Shown: piece after piece, positions 1 to 10,646 of the stretch
Numbering within the stretch: position 1 is the first letter of the stretch
Layout: each line of letters begins with the position of its first letter
Assembly: GCA_025361445.1 (NCBI GenBank)
Contig: JANYLP010000008.1
Location: 1 to 40,710, forward strand
Direction: 5' to 3'
Origin: Coriobacteriia bacterium
GTDB taxonomy: Bacteria; Actinomycetota; Coriobacteriia; Anaerosomatales; PALSA-660
Length of the DNA stretch: 40,710 bases
Notes under the pieces: model-generated
What the model was told of the DNA's origin: nothing
The model's database searches: none
The model's input: the letters and a program-made list of their open reading frames with translations, nothing else
Made by a program: the position numbers and the translations under genes

Positions 1-1783
1 CCCGATCACCGCGAACTTCCGCGAGGGCCTCTCGGTCCTCCAGTACTTCATCTCGACCCACGGCGCCCGCAAGGGTCTGGCCGACACTGCCCTGAAGACG
101 GCCGACTCCGGGTACCTGACGCGTCGCCTCGTCGACGTGGCGCAGGACGTCATCGTCCGCGAGGCGGACTGTGGCACCGAGCAGGGCGTCACGCTCGCGC
201 TGGCCGACCCCAAGGGTGGCGATCGCGTCAACCACAACCTTGTGGGACGCTGCCTGCTTGCGCCCGCGGTCGCTCCGGCCACCGGCGAGGTCTTCAAGGA
301 AGCTGGCGACTACGTCGCCAACGACGCCGAGATCGAGAAGTGGCGTGAGGCCGGCATCGTGTCGGTCGAAGTCCGCGCCGTCATGACCTGCCAGGCGCGT
401 CACGGTGTGTGCCAGAAGTGCTACGGGTGGGACCTTGCGTCCAGCCGCGCCGTCGACATCGGCACCGCGGTCGGCATCATCGCTGCCCAGTCGATCGGCG
501 AGCCGGGCACCCAGCTCACCATGCGTACCTTCCACACCGGTGGTGTCGCAGGTGAGGACATCACGCACGGCCTCCCGCGTGTCACCGAGCTCTTCGAGGC
601 CCGTCGCCCGAAGGGCCAGGCGATCCTTGCCGAGATCAGTGGCGTGTTGCTGATCGAGGATGCCGACAAGACCCGCAAGCTCATCGTTCACGGTGAGGAC
701 GGCCACGAGAAGAGCTACCTCGTCTCGCGGCGCGCGCGCATGCGTCCCGGCGTCGCTGACGGCGTGACCGTGGCGCTCGGCCAGCAGCTGACCGAGGGTT
801 CCGTGAACCCGCATGACCTGCTCGAGCTTCGCGGCGAGACCGACGTGTTGTCCTACATCGTCGCCGAGGTCCAGGACGTCTATGCGTCCCAGGGTGTCGA
901 CATCAACGACAAGCACATCGAGGTCATCGCCCGTCAGATGATGCGCAAGCGCACGGTCATGGACGCGGGGGAGACCGACTTCCTCCCGGGCCAGCTCGTC
1001 GACCGTTTCGTGTTCGCCGAGGAGAACGACCGGGTCACGGCTGCCGGCGGAGAGCTCGCCAAGGCCGAGTCGGTCCTGCTGGGCATCACGAAGGCATCGC
1101 TGGCCACAGATTCATATCTCTCGGCCGCCTCCTTCCAGGAGACGACCCGCGTGCTCACGGATGCCGCGATCGCGGGCAAGGAGGACAACCTCCTCGGCCT
1201 GAAGGAGAACGTCATCATCGGCAAGCTGATCCCGGCTGCCACCGGCATGCGCCGCTACCGTGGCGTGCACCTGACCTACAAGGGCCAGTCCGCCGAGTGG
1301 AGCGCCGACGAGAGTCGCGGTCCGCTGCCGGACTTCGCTCCCGAGGAGCTGAAGGAGCTCGAGGCGATGCTCCCATCGCCGCAGGACCTGATCGAGCAGG
1401 GTGGGTTCACCCCCGAGCAGGCCACCGCGTTCTTCGAGGGCCTCGACACGAGCAACCTCGAGTTCTTCGACGTCGGCGCAGTGGTGCCGGCCCTCGAGGA
1501 GGAAGAGGATGTGGCTGCCGACCTCGTGCTTCCCGAGGAGCGTCCGCTCGAGGAGCCTGTCGTCGCGGAGCAGGAAGAGGAAGCCTGTCTGGCTACCACC
1601 GGCACCGGCGCGCGCTGCCGCAACAAGGCGCTTCCGGGCAGCCGCTACTGCCGCACCCACGAGAGTCTCTCGGCCACGGACGGCCTGTGCAAGGCGGTCA
1701 TGAAGAACGGCAAGCCGTGTCCCAAGCGGGCGCGCGAGGATTCGGACTACTGCGGGCAGCACGCGAAGCTCGCTGACGAGTAG
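1..1783 (+). CDS. rpoC: DNA-directed RNA polymerase subunit beta' (C-terminal part, 5' truncated by window start)
   Basis: Open frame continues upstream of the listed ORF ([50 protein letters not shown]); contains [30 protein letters not shown], typical of RpoC; C-terminal Cys/His-rich extension. Confidence 0.98.
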   Translation, partial: PITANFREGLSVLQYFISTHGARKGLADTALKTADSGYLTRRLVDVAQDVIVREADCGTEQGVTLALADPKGGDRVNHNLVGRCLLAPAVAPATGEVFKEAGDYVANDAEIEKWREAGIVSVEVRAVMTCQARHGVCQKCYGWDLASSRAVDIGTAVGIIAAQSIGEPGTQLTMRTFHTGGVAGEDITHGLPRVTELFEARRPKGQAILAEISGVLLIEDADKTRKLIVHGEDGHEKSYLVSRRARMRPGVADGVTVALGQQLTEGSVNPHDLLELRGETDVLSYIVAEVQDVYASQGVDINDKHIEVIARQMMRKRTVMDAGETDFLPGQLVDRFVFAEENDRVTAAGGELAKAESVLLGITKASLATDSYLSAASFQETTRVLTDAAIAGKEDNLLGLKENVIIGKLIPAATGMRRYRGVHLTYKGQSAEWSADESRGPLPDFAPEELKELEAMLPSPQDLIEQGGFTPEQATAFFEGLDTSNLEFFDVGAVVPALEEEEDVAADLVLPEERPLEEPVVAEQEEEACLATTGTGARCRNKALPGSRYCRTHESLSATDGLCKAVMKNGKPCPKRAREDSDYCGQHAKLADE

Positions 1784-1800
1784 AACGATCGAACCCGGGT

Positions 1801-1835
1801 AGGGGGCGGCCGCGCACAAGCGGACCGCCCCCTTT
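1801..1835 (+). terminator. Rho-independent-type terminator after rpoC
   Basis: AGGGGGCGG-CCGC / GCGG-A-CCGCCCCCT stem (one 1-nt bulge) followed by a short T run (TTTC), 17 nt after the rpoC stop. Confidence 0.75.
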
Positions 1836-1906
1836 CGCGGGGCACGGCATGACGGGCATGGGGCGCGGGGCAAGCCTCGATAGACACGCCCGGACGCGTT
1901 GACTTA

Positions 1907-1935
1907 TTGACACGCCCCCTGAGGCTTGCTATCGT
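1907..1935 (+). promoter_or_regulatory. Sigma70-type promoter for the rpsL operon
   Basis: TTGACA (1907-1912), 17-nt spacer, TATCGT (1930-1935), about 100 nt upstream of rpsL and just after the rpoC terminator. Confidence 0.7.
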
Positions 1936-2037
1936 GCCACCTTGCGGCTCAAAGCGGGCGTGCCCGCGTGTGCTCGCGTCTCAGGAAGATGTACCGCCAA
2001 CCCGGCGGTTAATGCAAAGCGGCAAAGGAGAAAAGCG

Positions 2038-2409
2038 TTGCCGACGATCAACCAGCTGGTCCGCAAGGGCCGCAAGCAGGCGGTGAGCAAGAGCAAGACG
2101 CCGGCGCTCAAGGGCAACCCCCAGAAGCGTGGCGTGTGCACTCGCGTGTACACCACCACCCCGAAGAAGCCGAACTCGGCGCTGCGTAAGGTGGCCCGTG
2201 TCCGTCTGACGAACCAGATGGAGGTCACCGCCTACATCCCGGGCATCGGCCACAACCTGCAGGAGCACTCGATCGTGCTCGTGCGCGGCGGCCGTGTGAA
2301 GGACCTTCCTGGTGTCCGCTACAAGATCATCCGTGCGGCGCTCGACTGTGCAGCGGTAGCGAATCGCAAGCAGGCCCGCAGCCGTTACGGAGCCAAGAAG
2401 CCGAAGTAG
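2038..2409 (+). CDS. rpsL: 30S ribosomal protein S12 (TTG start)
   Basis: Protein [66 protein letters not shown] upstream of TTG. Confidence 0.96.
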   Translation: MPTINQLVRKGRKQAVSKSKTPALKGNPQKRGVCTRVYTTTPKKPNSALRKVARVRLTNQMEVTAYIPGIGHNLQEHSIVLVRGGRVKDLPGVRYKIIRAALDCAAVANRKQARSRYGAKKPK

Positions 2410-2484
2410 CGTCGGATCGAGCGGACTGCGCTTTGCGCCGCCGCTCATCCGCCGAATGCCCGAGTCAGGTAGAGGAGATTAGGT

Positions 2485-2955
2485 ATGCCGAGGCGCGCAC
2501 CTGCTGCCCGTCGTGAGGTCCAGCCGGACGCTGTTTACAACAACCGGCTCGTGACGCAGCTCATGAACAAGATCCTGCTGCACGGGAAGAAGGCCGTCGC
2601 CGAGCGCACTGTCTACAGTGCGTTCGAGATGGTCGAGACGAAGACCGCAACCGATCCGCTGTCCGTCTTCAAGAAGGCGATGGACAACGTCCGTCCCGCG
2701 CTCGAGGTCAAGCCGAAGCGCGTCGGCGGCGCCACCTATCAGGTGCCGATCGAGGTCAGCTCCCGCCGCGCCACCACGCTCGCGATCCGCTGGATCGTCG
2801 GCTACTCGCGCAAGCGTCGCGAGAAGACGATGGCCGAGCGTCTGGCCAACGAGATCATGGACGCCGCGAACGGCGTCGGTGCCTCGGTCAAGAAGCGTGA
2901 AGACCTGTTCAAGATGGCCGAGTCGAACCGCGCGTTCTCGCACTACCGCTGGTAA
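2485..2955 (+). CDS. rpsG: 30S ribosomal protein S7
   Basis: 156 aa [37 protein letters not shown]7 family; follows rpsL. Confidence 0.97.
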   Translation: MPRRAPAARREVQPDAVYNNRLVTQLMNKILLHGKKAVAERTVYSAFEMVETKTATDPLSVFKKAMDNVRPALEVKPKRVGGATYQVPIEVSSRRATTLAIRWIVGYSRKRREKTMAERLANEIMDAANGVGASVKKREDLFKMAESNRAFSHYRW

Positions 2956-2996
2956 TCGACCCTAGCCACCTTACCTAAAGGACTGACGAACCTCTC

Positions 2997-5087
2997 ATGG
3001 CACAGCGCTACCCCCTCGATAAGACGCGCAACATCGGCATCATGGCCCACATCGATGCCGGTAAGACCACGACGACCGAGCGTGTCCTGTTCTATACAGG
3101 CAAGACGCACAAGATCGGCGAGGTCCACGAAGGCGCGGCAACGATGGACTGGATGGTCCAGGAACAGGAACGCGGCATCACGATCACGTCGGCCGCGACG
3201 ACCTGCTTCTGGAAGGACCACCGTATCCAGATCATCGACACGCCCGGCCACGTCGACTTCACGGTCGAGGTCGAGCGGTCCCTGCGCGTCCTCGACGGCG
3301 CCTGCGCGGTATTCTGCGCGGTCGGCGGAGTCGAGCCGCAGTCTGAGACGGTCTGGCGTCAGGCGGACACCTACGGCGTCCCTCGGATGGCCTACATCAA
3401 CAAGATGGACCGCACCGGTGCGGACTTCATGAACGTCGTGGGGATGATGAAGGACCGCCTCGCCACCAAGCCGGCGCTGTTGCAGCTGCCGATCGGCGCC
3501 GAGGACAAGTTCATCGGCATCATCGACCTCATCGAGATGAACGCCATCTTCTTCAACGAGGATGACAAGGGGATCAACCCCACCACCGGCGCGATCCCGG
3601 CCGAGATGCTGGAAGATGCCGAGCTCTACCGTGATGAGCTTCTTCACATGGCCGCCGACTACGACGACGCGGTCATGGAGAAGGTCCTCGACGAACAGGC
3701 CGTCACCGTCGCCGACCTGAAGGCCGCGATCCGCAAGGGCTGCATCGCGTGCGGGATAACGCCTGTCGTCTGCGGCGCATCTTTCAAGAACAAGGGGGTC
3801 CAGGCGCTGCTCGACGCGGTCCTCGATTACCTGCCGTCGCCCCTCGACGTCGCCGCCATCAAGGGCACCGACCTCAAGACCAACCAGGAAGTCGAGCGGC
3901 CGGCGGACGAGAACGCGCCGTTCGCAGCGCTGGCCTTCAAGATCATGACCGACCCGTACGTCGGCAAGCTCACCTACTTCCGTGTCTACTCCGGGAAGCT
4001 GGACGCCGGCTCGTACGTGCTCAACTCCACCAAGGACAACCGCGAGCGCATCGGCCGGATCCTGCAGATGCACGCGAACCACCGCGAGGACGTCGATCAG
4101 GTCCGCGCGGGCGACATCGTCGCCGTCGTCGGCCTCAAGGCCACCTCGACCGGTGACACGCTGTGTGCCGAGGACGCCCCGGTGCTCCTCGAGTCAATGG
4201 TGTTCCCGGAGCCGGTCATCGACATCGCCATCGAGCCCAAGACCAAGGCCGAGCAGGACAAGCTCGGAGCCGGCCTCGTCAAGCTCGCCGAAGAGGATCC
4301 GACCTTCCGGGTGCGCACCGACCAGGAGACCGGTCAGACGATCATCGCCGGCATGGGCGAGCTCCACCTCGAGATCATCGTCGACCGCCTCATGCGCGAG
4401 TTCAAGGTGGAGGCGAACGTCGGCAAGCCCCAGGTCGCTTACCGCGAGACCGCCGGCAAGGCCGTCAACAAGGTTGAGGGCAAGTTCGTGCGTCAGACGG
4501 GCGGCCACGGCCAGTACGGCCACGTCGTCTTCGACCTCGAGCCTCTCGAGCCCGGAACGGGCTCCGAGTTCGTCAACAAGACCGTCGGTGGTTCCGTTCC
4601 GAAGGAATACGTCTCCGCTGTCGAGAAGGGCGTCGCCGACTCGCTGCTTACCGGCGTGCTCGCCGGCTATCCGATCGTGGATGTGCGCACGACGCTCATC
4701 GACGGCTCGTACCACGAGGTCGACTCCAACGAGATGGCATTCCGCGTTGCAGCCGCCATGGGCTTCAAAGAGGCCATGCGCAAGGCTTCGCCGAAGCTCC
4801 TCGAGCCCATGATGTCGGTCGAGGTCGTCACCCCGGAAGCGTTCGCCGGCGACGTGATGGGCAACCTGTCCAGCCGCCGCGGCCACATCGAAGGCATGGA
4901 GCCGCGCGGCAACGCGCAGGTCATCCGCGCCAAGGTGCCGCTCTCCGAGATGTTCGGTTACTCCACGGACCTTCGCAGCCGCACCCAGGGCCGCGCCGTG
5001 TACACCATGCAGTTCAGGGCCTACGAGCAGGTTCCGAAGTCCGTCGCGGAAGAGATCGTGGCCAAGATCGGCGTCAGCAAGGCGTAA
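2997..5087 (+). CDS. fusA: Elongation factor G
   Basis: 696 aa; [51 protein letters not shown] GTPase motifs. Confidence 0.98.
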   Translation: MAQRYPLDKTRNIGIMAHIDAGKTTTTERVLFYTGKTHKIGEVHEGAATMDWMVQEQERGITITSAATTCFWKDHRIQIIDTPGHVDFTVEVERSLRVLDGACAVFCAVGGVEPQSETVWRQADTYGVPRMAYINKMDRTGADFMNVVGMMKDRLATKPALLQLPIGAEDKFIGIIDLIEMNAIFFNEDDKGINPTTGAIPAEMLEDAELYRDELLHMAADYDDAVMEKVLDEQAVTVADLKAAIRKGCIACGITPVVCGASFKNKGVQALLDAVLDYLPSPLDVAAIKGTDLKTNQEVERPADENAPFAALAFKIMTDPYVGKLTYFRVYSGKLDAGSYVLNSTKDNRERIGRILQMHANHREDVDQVRAGDIVAVVGLKATSTGDTLCAEDAPVLLESMVFPEPVIDIAIEPKTKAEQDKLGAGLVKLAEEDPTFRVRTDQETGQTIIAGMGELHLEIIVDRLMREFKVEANVGKPQVAYRETAGKAVNKVEGKFVRQTGGHGQYGHVVFDLEPLEPGTGSEFVNKTVGGSVPKEYVSAVEKGVADSLLTGVLAGYPIVDVRTTLIDGSYHEVDSNEMAFRVAAAMGFKEAMRKASPKLLEPMMSVEVVTPEAFAGDVMGNLSSRRGHIEGMEPRGNAQVIRAKVPLSEMFGYSTDLRSRTQGRAVYTMQFRAYEQVPKSVAEEIVAKIGVSKA

Positions 5088-5145
5088 TCAGCGTCACAGA
5101 GCGTGCGCAGCAGTGAAGTCCCCGCACTATGGAGGGTGAACCAAG

Positions 5146-5457
5146 TTGGCGAATCAGCAGAAGATCCGCATCCGCCTCAAGGCGTATGACCACGAGATCG
5201 TGGACCAGTCCACGAAGAAGATCGTGGAGACGGCGCAGCGCACCGGCGCACGCGTGTCCGGGCCCATCCCGCTGCCGACGCAGCGCAGCCTGTACTGCGT
5301 TATCCGCTCGCCGCACGTTAACAAGGACAGCCGTGAGCACTTCGAGATGAAGACTCACAAGAGGTTGATCGACATCCTCGATCCGAACGCGAAGACGGTC
5401 GACTCGCTCATGCGTCTCGAGCTGCCGGCCGGCGTCGACATCGAGATCAAGCTCTAA
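5146..5457 (+). CDS. rpsJ: 30S ribosomal protein S10 (TTG start)
   Basis: [45 protein letters not shown]. Confidence 0.97.
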   Translation: MANQQKIRIRLKAYDHEIVDQSTKKIVETAQRTGARVSGPIPLPTQRSLYCVIRSPHVNKDSREHFEMKTHKRLIDILDPNAKTVDSLMRLELPAGVDIEIKL

Positions 5458-5597
5458 ACATACAGGAAGTGTCCCGCCGCCTCCCGGTGGTGGGTGCGAT
5501 ATAGAGGAGCGGTCCTCTGGGTGTCCGCGAAACGAGGCGGACGATCGGCACGAAGCGAAGTCCCACGACCGCGCGAAGATGGAAGAGAGTGTGAACG

Positions 5598-6218
5598 ATG
5601 CCAAAGACGATCCTCGGCCGGAAGCTCGGCATGAGCCAGGTCTGGAGCGATGACGACCGTCTCATCCCGGTCACGGTCATCGAGGCCGGGCCCTGCTTCG
5701 TCGCGCAGATCAAGACGATGAAGAAGGACGGCTACGAGGCCATCCAGCTCGCCTTCGGCGACATCAAGGCCGGCCGTGCCACGAAGCCGGAAGCCGGACA
5801 CTGCGCGAAGGCCGGTCTCGACCCGAAGAAGCACCTCCACGAGGCGCGCCTCTCCGCTGGCGAGACCTACAAGAAGGGCCAGAAGATCACGGTCGACCTG
5901 TTCGAGGTCGGATCCAAGGTCGATGTCGCCGGAACCAGCAAGGGCAAGGGCTTCGCCGGTGTCATGAAGCGCCACAACTTCAAGGGCGGCCCGGGCGGCC
6001 ACGGTTCGCACTTCCACCGCGCGCCCGGCTCGATCGGTATGTGCGCGAGCCCGTCCCGCGTCCTGCGCGGCACGAGAATGCCGGGCCACATGGGCGCGGA
6101 GACCGTGACCGTACAGAAGCTCGAGATCGTCAAGATCGACGTTGAACAGAACCTGCTCGTCGTCAAGGGCGCTGTCCCCGGCGGCAAGAACGGCCTGCTC
6201 GTCATCAACGCGAGCTAG
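5598..6218 (+). CDS. rplC: 50S ribosomal protein L3
   Basis: MPKTILGRKLGMSQVWSDDDRLIPVTVIEAGPC; GHGSHFHRAPGSIG signature. Confidence 0.97.
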   Translation: MPKTILGRKLGMSQVWSDDDRLIPVTVIEAGPCFVAQIKTMKKDGYEAIQLAFGDIKAGRATKPEAGHCAKAGLDPKKHLHEARLSAGETYKKGQKITVDLFEVGSKVDVAGTSKGKGFAGVMKRHNFKGGPGGHGSHFHRAPGSIGMCASPSRVLRGTRMPGHMGAETVTVQKLEIVKIDVEQNLLVVKGAVPGGKNGLLVINAS

Positions 6219-6252
6219 TGCCGGCATCGACTCGAGGAGACAGATACAGAAG

Positions 6253-6876
6253 ATGGCGACGATCGAAGTGAAAGACATGAAGGGCGCGAAGGTGGGAACA
6301 GCGAAGCTGTCCGACACCGTCTTCGGCGTCACTCCCAATACGCACGCGGTGCACATGGTCGTTCGCAGCCAGATGGCCGCGGCGCGCCAGGGCACGCACT
6401 CCACCAAGACCCGCGGACTCATCTCCGGCGGCGGCGCCAAGCCGTTCAAGCAGAAGGGGACCGGCCGCGCACGCGCCGGTACCACTCGCGCTCCGCAGTG
6501 GACCGGCGGCGGTGTGGTCTTCGGTCCGCACCCGCGCAAGTACGGCTTCCGCGTCCCGAACAAGGTCGTCAAGCTCGCGATGCGCAGCGTGCTGTCCGCG
6601 AAGGCCGCCGAAGGCGACCTGTTCGTGATCGACACTCTCGACTTCACCACGCCCTCCACCAAGACCGCGCAGGCCATGATCGCGGCACTCGGCTGCAAGG
6701 GCCGCGTCACGGTCATCGTCCCGAACGGTGACGAGGTCGCGATGAAGTCCTTCCGCAACATCGAGCGCGTCCGGGTCATCACCGCGGCTCAGAGCAACAC
6801 CTACGACCTGGTCGACAACGCAGCGCTCGTTCTCACGAAGTCGGCGCTCGAGTACCTCGAGGGGGTTCTGGCTTAA
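6253..6876 (+). CDS. rplD: 50S ribosomal protein L4
   Basis: MATIEVKDMKGAKVGTAKLSD; GGGAKPFKQKGTGRARAGTTRAPQWTGGGVVFGPHPR. Start placed at the internal ATG 6253 rather than the ORF-track start. Confidence 0.96.
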   Translation: MATIEVKDMKGAKVGTAKLSDTVFGVTPNTHAVHMVVRSQMAAARQGTHSTKTRGLISGGGAKPFKQKGTGRARAGTTRAPQWTGGGVVFGPHPRKYGFRVPNKVVKLAMRSVLSAKAAEGDLFVIDTLDFTTPSTKTAQAMIAALGCKGRVTVIVPNGDEVAMKSFRNIERVRVITAAQSNTYDLVDNAALVLTKSALEYLEGVLA

Positions 6877-7163
6877 TGGATGCCCGCAGCGTCATCATCC
6901 GACCGATCATCTCCGAGAAGAGCTACGCTCAGATCGAGAACAATCGGTACACGTTCGAGGTCGACAAACACTGCAGCAAGCCGCAGATCGCAGACGCGGT
7001 CGCAGAGGTTTTCAAGGTCACGGTCACGCGCGTGAACACGATGAACGTGTCCGGCAAGACGCGCCGCCTGCGCACATCGCAGGGAGTCACCCGCGCGTGG
7101 AAGAAGGCCATCGTCACCCTTAAAGAGGGCGACAAGATCGAGTTCTTCGAGGGCGGCCGGTAA
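6876..7163 (+). CDS. rplW: 50S ribosomal protein L23
   Basis: MDARSVIIRPIISEKSYAQIENNRYTFEVDKHCSKPQIADAVAEVF; TAATG overlap with rplD. Confidence 0.96.
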   Translation: MDARSVIIRPIISEKSYAQIENNRYTFEVDKHCSKPQIADAVAEVFKVTVTRVNTMNVSGKTRRLRTSQGVTRAWKKAIVTLKEGDKIEFFEGGR

Positions 7164-7331
7164 GCAAGCCGCCGCAAGCAGACGGCCGACGGTGTTGGTG
7201 ACCATTCGCCCCTGAATGGAGCCGCCCGGCACCGTTGTTAGTCCGGCGTCGAGGTCCGCAAGCCGCGTGAGATAGCGGCGGGAGTGCCACCCAGGACCCG
7301 GCCATCGGACACGAGAAACGAAGGAGAAGTA

Positions 7332-8162
7332 ATGGCACTTAAGAAGTACAAACCGACATCACCGGGTCGACGCTTCCAGTCGGTCTCCGATTTCGCGGAG
7401 ATCACGAAGTCGACCCCGGAGAAGTCACTGGTCACCCCGCTGCACCGGACGGGCGGTCGTAACAACAACGGCCGCATCACCACCCGGCATCAGGGCGGCG
7501 GGCACAAGCGTGCCTACCGGATCATCGACTTCAAGCGCAACAAGGACGGCATCCCCGCCCGCGTCGCGTCGATCGAGTACGACCCCAACCGCTCCGCCCG
7601 TATCGCGCTGCTCTTCTACGCGGACGGCGAGAAGCGCTACATCATCGCCCCCCAGAAGCTCTCTGTGGATGACGTCGTCACGTCCGGCACCGGCTCCGAC
7701 ATCAAGCCCGGCAACTGCCTGGTCCTGTCCGAGATCCCGACCGGTACCGTCGTCCACGCCATCGAGCTTCAGCCCGGCCGCGGCGCCGCACTCGCGCGCA
7801 GCGCCGGCTGTTCCGCCCAGCTCCTCGCGAAGGAAGGCAAGTACGCGATCCTGCGTATGCCGTCCTCCGAGATGCGTATGGTTCCGCTCACCTGCCGCGC
7901 CACCATCGGTGTCGTCGGCAACGCCGAGCACGAGGGCATCTCGGTCGGCAAGGCGGGCCGCAACCGTTGGGCCGGCATCCGCCCGAGCGTGCGTGGTACC
8001 GCGATGAACCCCGTCGACCACCCGCACGGCGGTGGCGAGGGCAAGAACAAGTCCGCTGGTCGCGACCCGGTCACTCCGTGGGGCGTTCCCACCAAGGGTC
8101 ACCGCACGCGCAACAAGAAGAAGGCCAGCAGCAGTCTGATCATCCGCCGCCGCAAGAAGTAG
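7332..8162 (+). CDS. rplB: 50S ribosomal protein L2
   Basis: [67 protein letters not shown]. Confidence 0.97.
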   Translation: MALKKYKPTSPGRRFQSVSDFAEITKSTPEKSLVTPLHRTGGRNNNGRITTRHQGGGHKRAYRIIDFKRNKDGIPARVASIEYDPNRSARIALLFYADGEKRYIIAPQKLSVDDVVTSGTGSDIKPGNCLVLSEIPTGTVVHAIELQPGRGAALARSAGCSAQLLAKEGKYAILRMPSSEMRMVPLTCRATIGVVGNAEHEGISVGKAGRNRWAGIRPSVRGTAMNPVDHPHGGGEGKNKSAGRDPVTPWGVPTKGHRTRNKKKASSSLIIRRRKK

Positions 8163-8201
8163 CGGACGAAGAAGTCTCTTACGACAGGAGAGCACGAGCA
8201 C

Positions 8202-8477
8202 ATGAGCAGAAGCCTGAAGAAAGGGCCCTTCGTCCAGCCGAGGCTGCTGGCGAGGATCCGGAAGATGAACGAGGCAGGAGAGAAGAAGGTCATCAAGACC
8301 TGGTCTCGCGCCTCCACGATCTTCCCGGAGATGGTGGGACACACCATCGCCGTGCACGACGGCCGTAAGCACGTCCCGGTCTACGTGACCGAGTCGATGG
8401 TCGGGCACAAGTTGGGCGAGTTCTCGCCGACCCGCACGTTCAAGGGTCATGCGGACACCAAGAAGGCCCGGCGCTAG
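8202..8477 (+). CDS. rpsS: 30S ribosomal protein S19
   Basis: [54 protein letters not shown]. Confidence 0.97.
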   Translation: MSRSLKKGPFVQPRLLARIRKMNEAGEKKVIKTWSRASTIFPEMVGHTIAVHDGRKHVPVYVTESMVGHKLGEFSPTRTFKGHADTKKARR

Positions 8478-8566
8478 TCCGGGGAGATCTTCTTTGACCG
8501 GCTTCGCGCCGGCACTGCAGTGGACCTTGAGTCCGACCGCGTAAGAACCGAAAGGCTTTGTGGATC

Positions 8567-8908
8567 ATGGAAGCAAGAGCAGTAGCGAGGTACGTGCGGG
8601 TAAGTCCGCGCAAGGCGCGCCTCGTCGTCGATCTCGTCCGCGGCAAGTCCGTGGAAGAGGCGGCGACCATCCTGCGCTTCACCGAAAAGGGTGTCGCGGA
8701 GGTCGTAGGCAAGGTGCTCGCCAGCGCGGTCGCCAACGCCGAGCACAACCTGAAGATCAAGCCGGAGACGCTGTACGTGTCGGAGACCTTCGTGAACGAA
8801 GGGCCGACGCTCAAGCGTATCCAGCCGCGGGCGATGGGCCGCGCGTTCAGGATCCGCAAGCGTTCGGCGCATATCACCATCGTCGTCAAGCAGCGAGAGG
8901 GGGCATAG
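8567..8908 (+). CDS. rplV: 50S ribosomal protein L22
   Basis: [35 protein letters not shown] at 8567 preferred over upstream TTG. Confidence 0.95.
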   Translation: MEARAVARYVRVSPRKARLVVDLVRGKSVEEAATILRFTEKGVAEVVGKVLASAVANAEHNLKIKPETLYVSETFVNEGPTLKRIQPRAMGRAFRIRKRSAHITIVVKQREGA

Positions 8909-8913
8909 GCCCT

Positions 8914-9645
8914 ATGGGTCAGAAAGTCTATCCCGTCGGTCCCCGCCTCGGCATCACCGAGGAGTGGCGTTCGCGGTGGTTCATGGGCAAGGGCTACGAC
9001 AAGACGCTCTTCGAGGACGTCGAACTCCGCCGTTACCTGACGAAGCGCCTGAAGCGTGCAGCACTGTCGCGCATCGACATCGAGCGTGCCGGCGACAAGG
9101 TGACCGTGACGCTGTTCTCAGCGCGCCCGGGCATCGTCATCGGTAAGAAGGGCACGGAGGTCGACACGCTGCGCAAGGACCTCGAGAAGATCGCGACCGG
9201 TCACGTCTCGGTCAACATCAACGAGATCAAGCGCCCCGAGCTTGACGCCGTTCTCGTGGCTCAGGCCATCGCGGAGCAGCTCGAGGCTCGCGTCGGTTTC
9301 CGTCGCGCGATGAAGAAGTCGGTGACCGCTGCGATGAAGGGCGGTGCGCTCGGCATCCGCATCCAGTGCTCCGGCCGCCTCGGCGGCTCGGAGATGGGCC
9401 GTCGCGAGTGGTACCGCGAAGGTCGCGTTCCGCTCCACACGCTGCGTGCGAAGATCGACTACGGAACCGCATCGGCGCGCACCACGTTCGGGGCGTGTGG
9501 CGTTAAGGTCTGGGTCTACCGCGGCGACCTGCTGCCCGGCCAGACGATCGCGTCGCTGTACGAAGCAGCCGATGCCCGCCCGTCCCGTCCGCAGCGCGAC
9601 CGCGACGATCGTCGTCCCCGCCGTGATGGGGGAGGTCGAGGCTAG
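8914..9645 (+). CDS. rpsC: 30S ribosomal protein S3
   Basis: [44 protein letters not shown]-domain [13 protein letters not shown]. Confidence 0.96.
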   Translation: MGQKVYPVGPRLGITEEWRSRWFMGKGYDKTLFEDVELRRYLTKRLKRAALSRIDIERAGDKVTVTLFSARPGIVIGKKGTEVDTLRKDLEKIATGHVSVNINEIKRPELDAVLVAQAIAEQLEARVGFRRAMKKSVTAAMKGGALGIRIQCSGRLGGSEMGRREWYREGRVPLHTLRAKIDYGTASARTTFGACGVKVWVYRGDLLPGQTIASLYEAADARPSRPQRDRDDRRPRRDGGGRG

Positions 9646-9647
9646 AG

Positions 9648-10076
9648 ATGTTGCTCCCCAAGCGCGTAAAGCATCGCAAGGTCCAGCGCGGTAGCGCATG
9701 GCACGGCACCGCCAAGGGCGGCACCGAACTCAACTTCGGCGAGTTCGGCCTCAAGGCCATGGAAGCCGAGTGGATCACGAACCGCCAGATCGAGGCCGCT
9801 CGTGTCGCGATGACCCGGTACATGAAGCGTGGCGGCAAGGTATGGATCAACATCTTCCCGGACAAGCCGGTCACGCAGAAGCCGGCCGAGACCCGCATGG
9901 GTTCCGGCAAGGGCAACCCCGAGAAGTGGGTCGCCGTCGTCAAGCCGGGCCGCATCATGTTCGAGATCGCGGGCGTCACGGAAGAGGTCGCGCGCGAGGC
10001 GATGCGCCTGGCCGCACAGAAGCTTCCCATCAAGTGCAAGGTCGTCACCCGTTCGGATAGCGGCGGTGAGTCATAG
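9648..10076 (+). CDS. rplP: 50S ribosomal protein L16
   Basis: [44 protein letters not shown]. Confidence 0.97.
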   Translation: MLLPKRVKHRKVQRGSAWHGTAKGGTELNFGEFGLKAMEAEWITNRQIEAARVAMTRYMKRGGKVWINIFPDKPVTQKPAETRMGSGKGNPEKWVAVVKPGRIMFEIAGVTEEVAREAMRLAAQKLPIKCKVVTRSDSGGES

Positions 10077-10292
10077 ATGAAGGCGACAGACATCAAGACC
10101 ATGGAGCCCTCGGACCTCGAGCTCAAGCTCAAAGAGGCCCGTGTGGAACTGTTCAACCTGAGGTTCCAGCTCGCCACGGGCCAGCTGGACAACCCCGGCA
10201 AGATCAAGCTCGTGAAGAGGGATATCGCGCGTCTCCACACCGAGGCCCGCACCCGCGAGATAGATGCGGCCCGCAAGGCCGCGGCGTCCTAG
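10077..10292 (+). CDS. rpmC: 50S ribosomal protein L29
   Basis: MKATDIKTMEPSDLELKLKEARVELFNLRFQLATGQLDNPGKIKLVKRDIARLHT. Confidence 0.95.
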   Translation: MKATDIKTMEPSDLELKLKEARVELFNLRFQLATGQLDNPGKIKLVKRDIARLHTEARTREIDAARKAAAS

Positions 10293-10577
10293 GTGTCCAC
10301 GGAAGGGACTGTTCAGATGACCGAAGAGCGTAACCGCCGCAAGGTGCGGCAGGGCATCGTGGTCTCGACCGCGGGCGACAAGACCTGCGTCGTCAAGGTC
10401 GAGAGCCGTAAGCCGCACCCGCTGTACGGCAAGATGATGACCCACAGCGAGAAGTACCACGCGCACGACGAGAACAATGAAGCCGGCGTGGGTGACATCG
10501 TGACCATCATGGAGACCCGTCCGCTGTCGAAGCTGAAGCGGTGGCGTCTCGTGGAGATCGTCGAGAAGGCCAAGTAA
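10293..10577 (+). CDS. rpsQ: 30S ribosomal protein S17 (GTG 10293 or ATG 10317 start)
   Basis: [67 protein letters not shown] precedes ATG 10317. Confidence 0.94.
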   Translation: MSTEGTVQMTEERNRRKVRQGIVVSTAGDKTCVVKVESRKPHPLYGKMMTHSEKYHAHDENNEAGVGDIVTIMETRPLSKLKRWRLVEIVEKAK

Positions 10578-10580
10578 CAC

Positions 10581-10616
10581 AGCTTCCAGCGGACGGGCCC
10601 GCCCGCCGCTGAAGCT
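10581..10616 (+). other. Strong intercistronic hairpin between rpsQ and rplN
   Basis: AGCTTC-c-AGCGG-a-CGGG / CCCG-CCGCT-GAAGCT, about 15 bp with two 1-nt bulges and a CCCG loop; no U-tract. Confidence 0.65.
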
Positions 10617-10646
10617 GCGAGGCGTACTCAGGAGGAACGGAAAGAC

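Noticed and set aside
2943-4082. 379-aa minus-strand ORF opposite fusA
   Set aside because: Antisense shadow ORF caused by high GC and third-position bias; the sense frame encodes EF-G and the antisense product has low-complexity V/D/R-rich sequence.
5454-6782. 442-aa minus-strand ORF opposite rplC/rplD
   Set aside because: Spans two well-supported sense genes; no family resemblance; compositional artefact.
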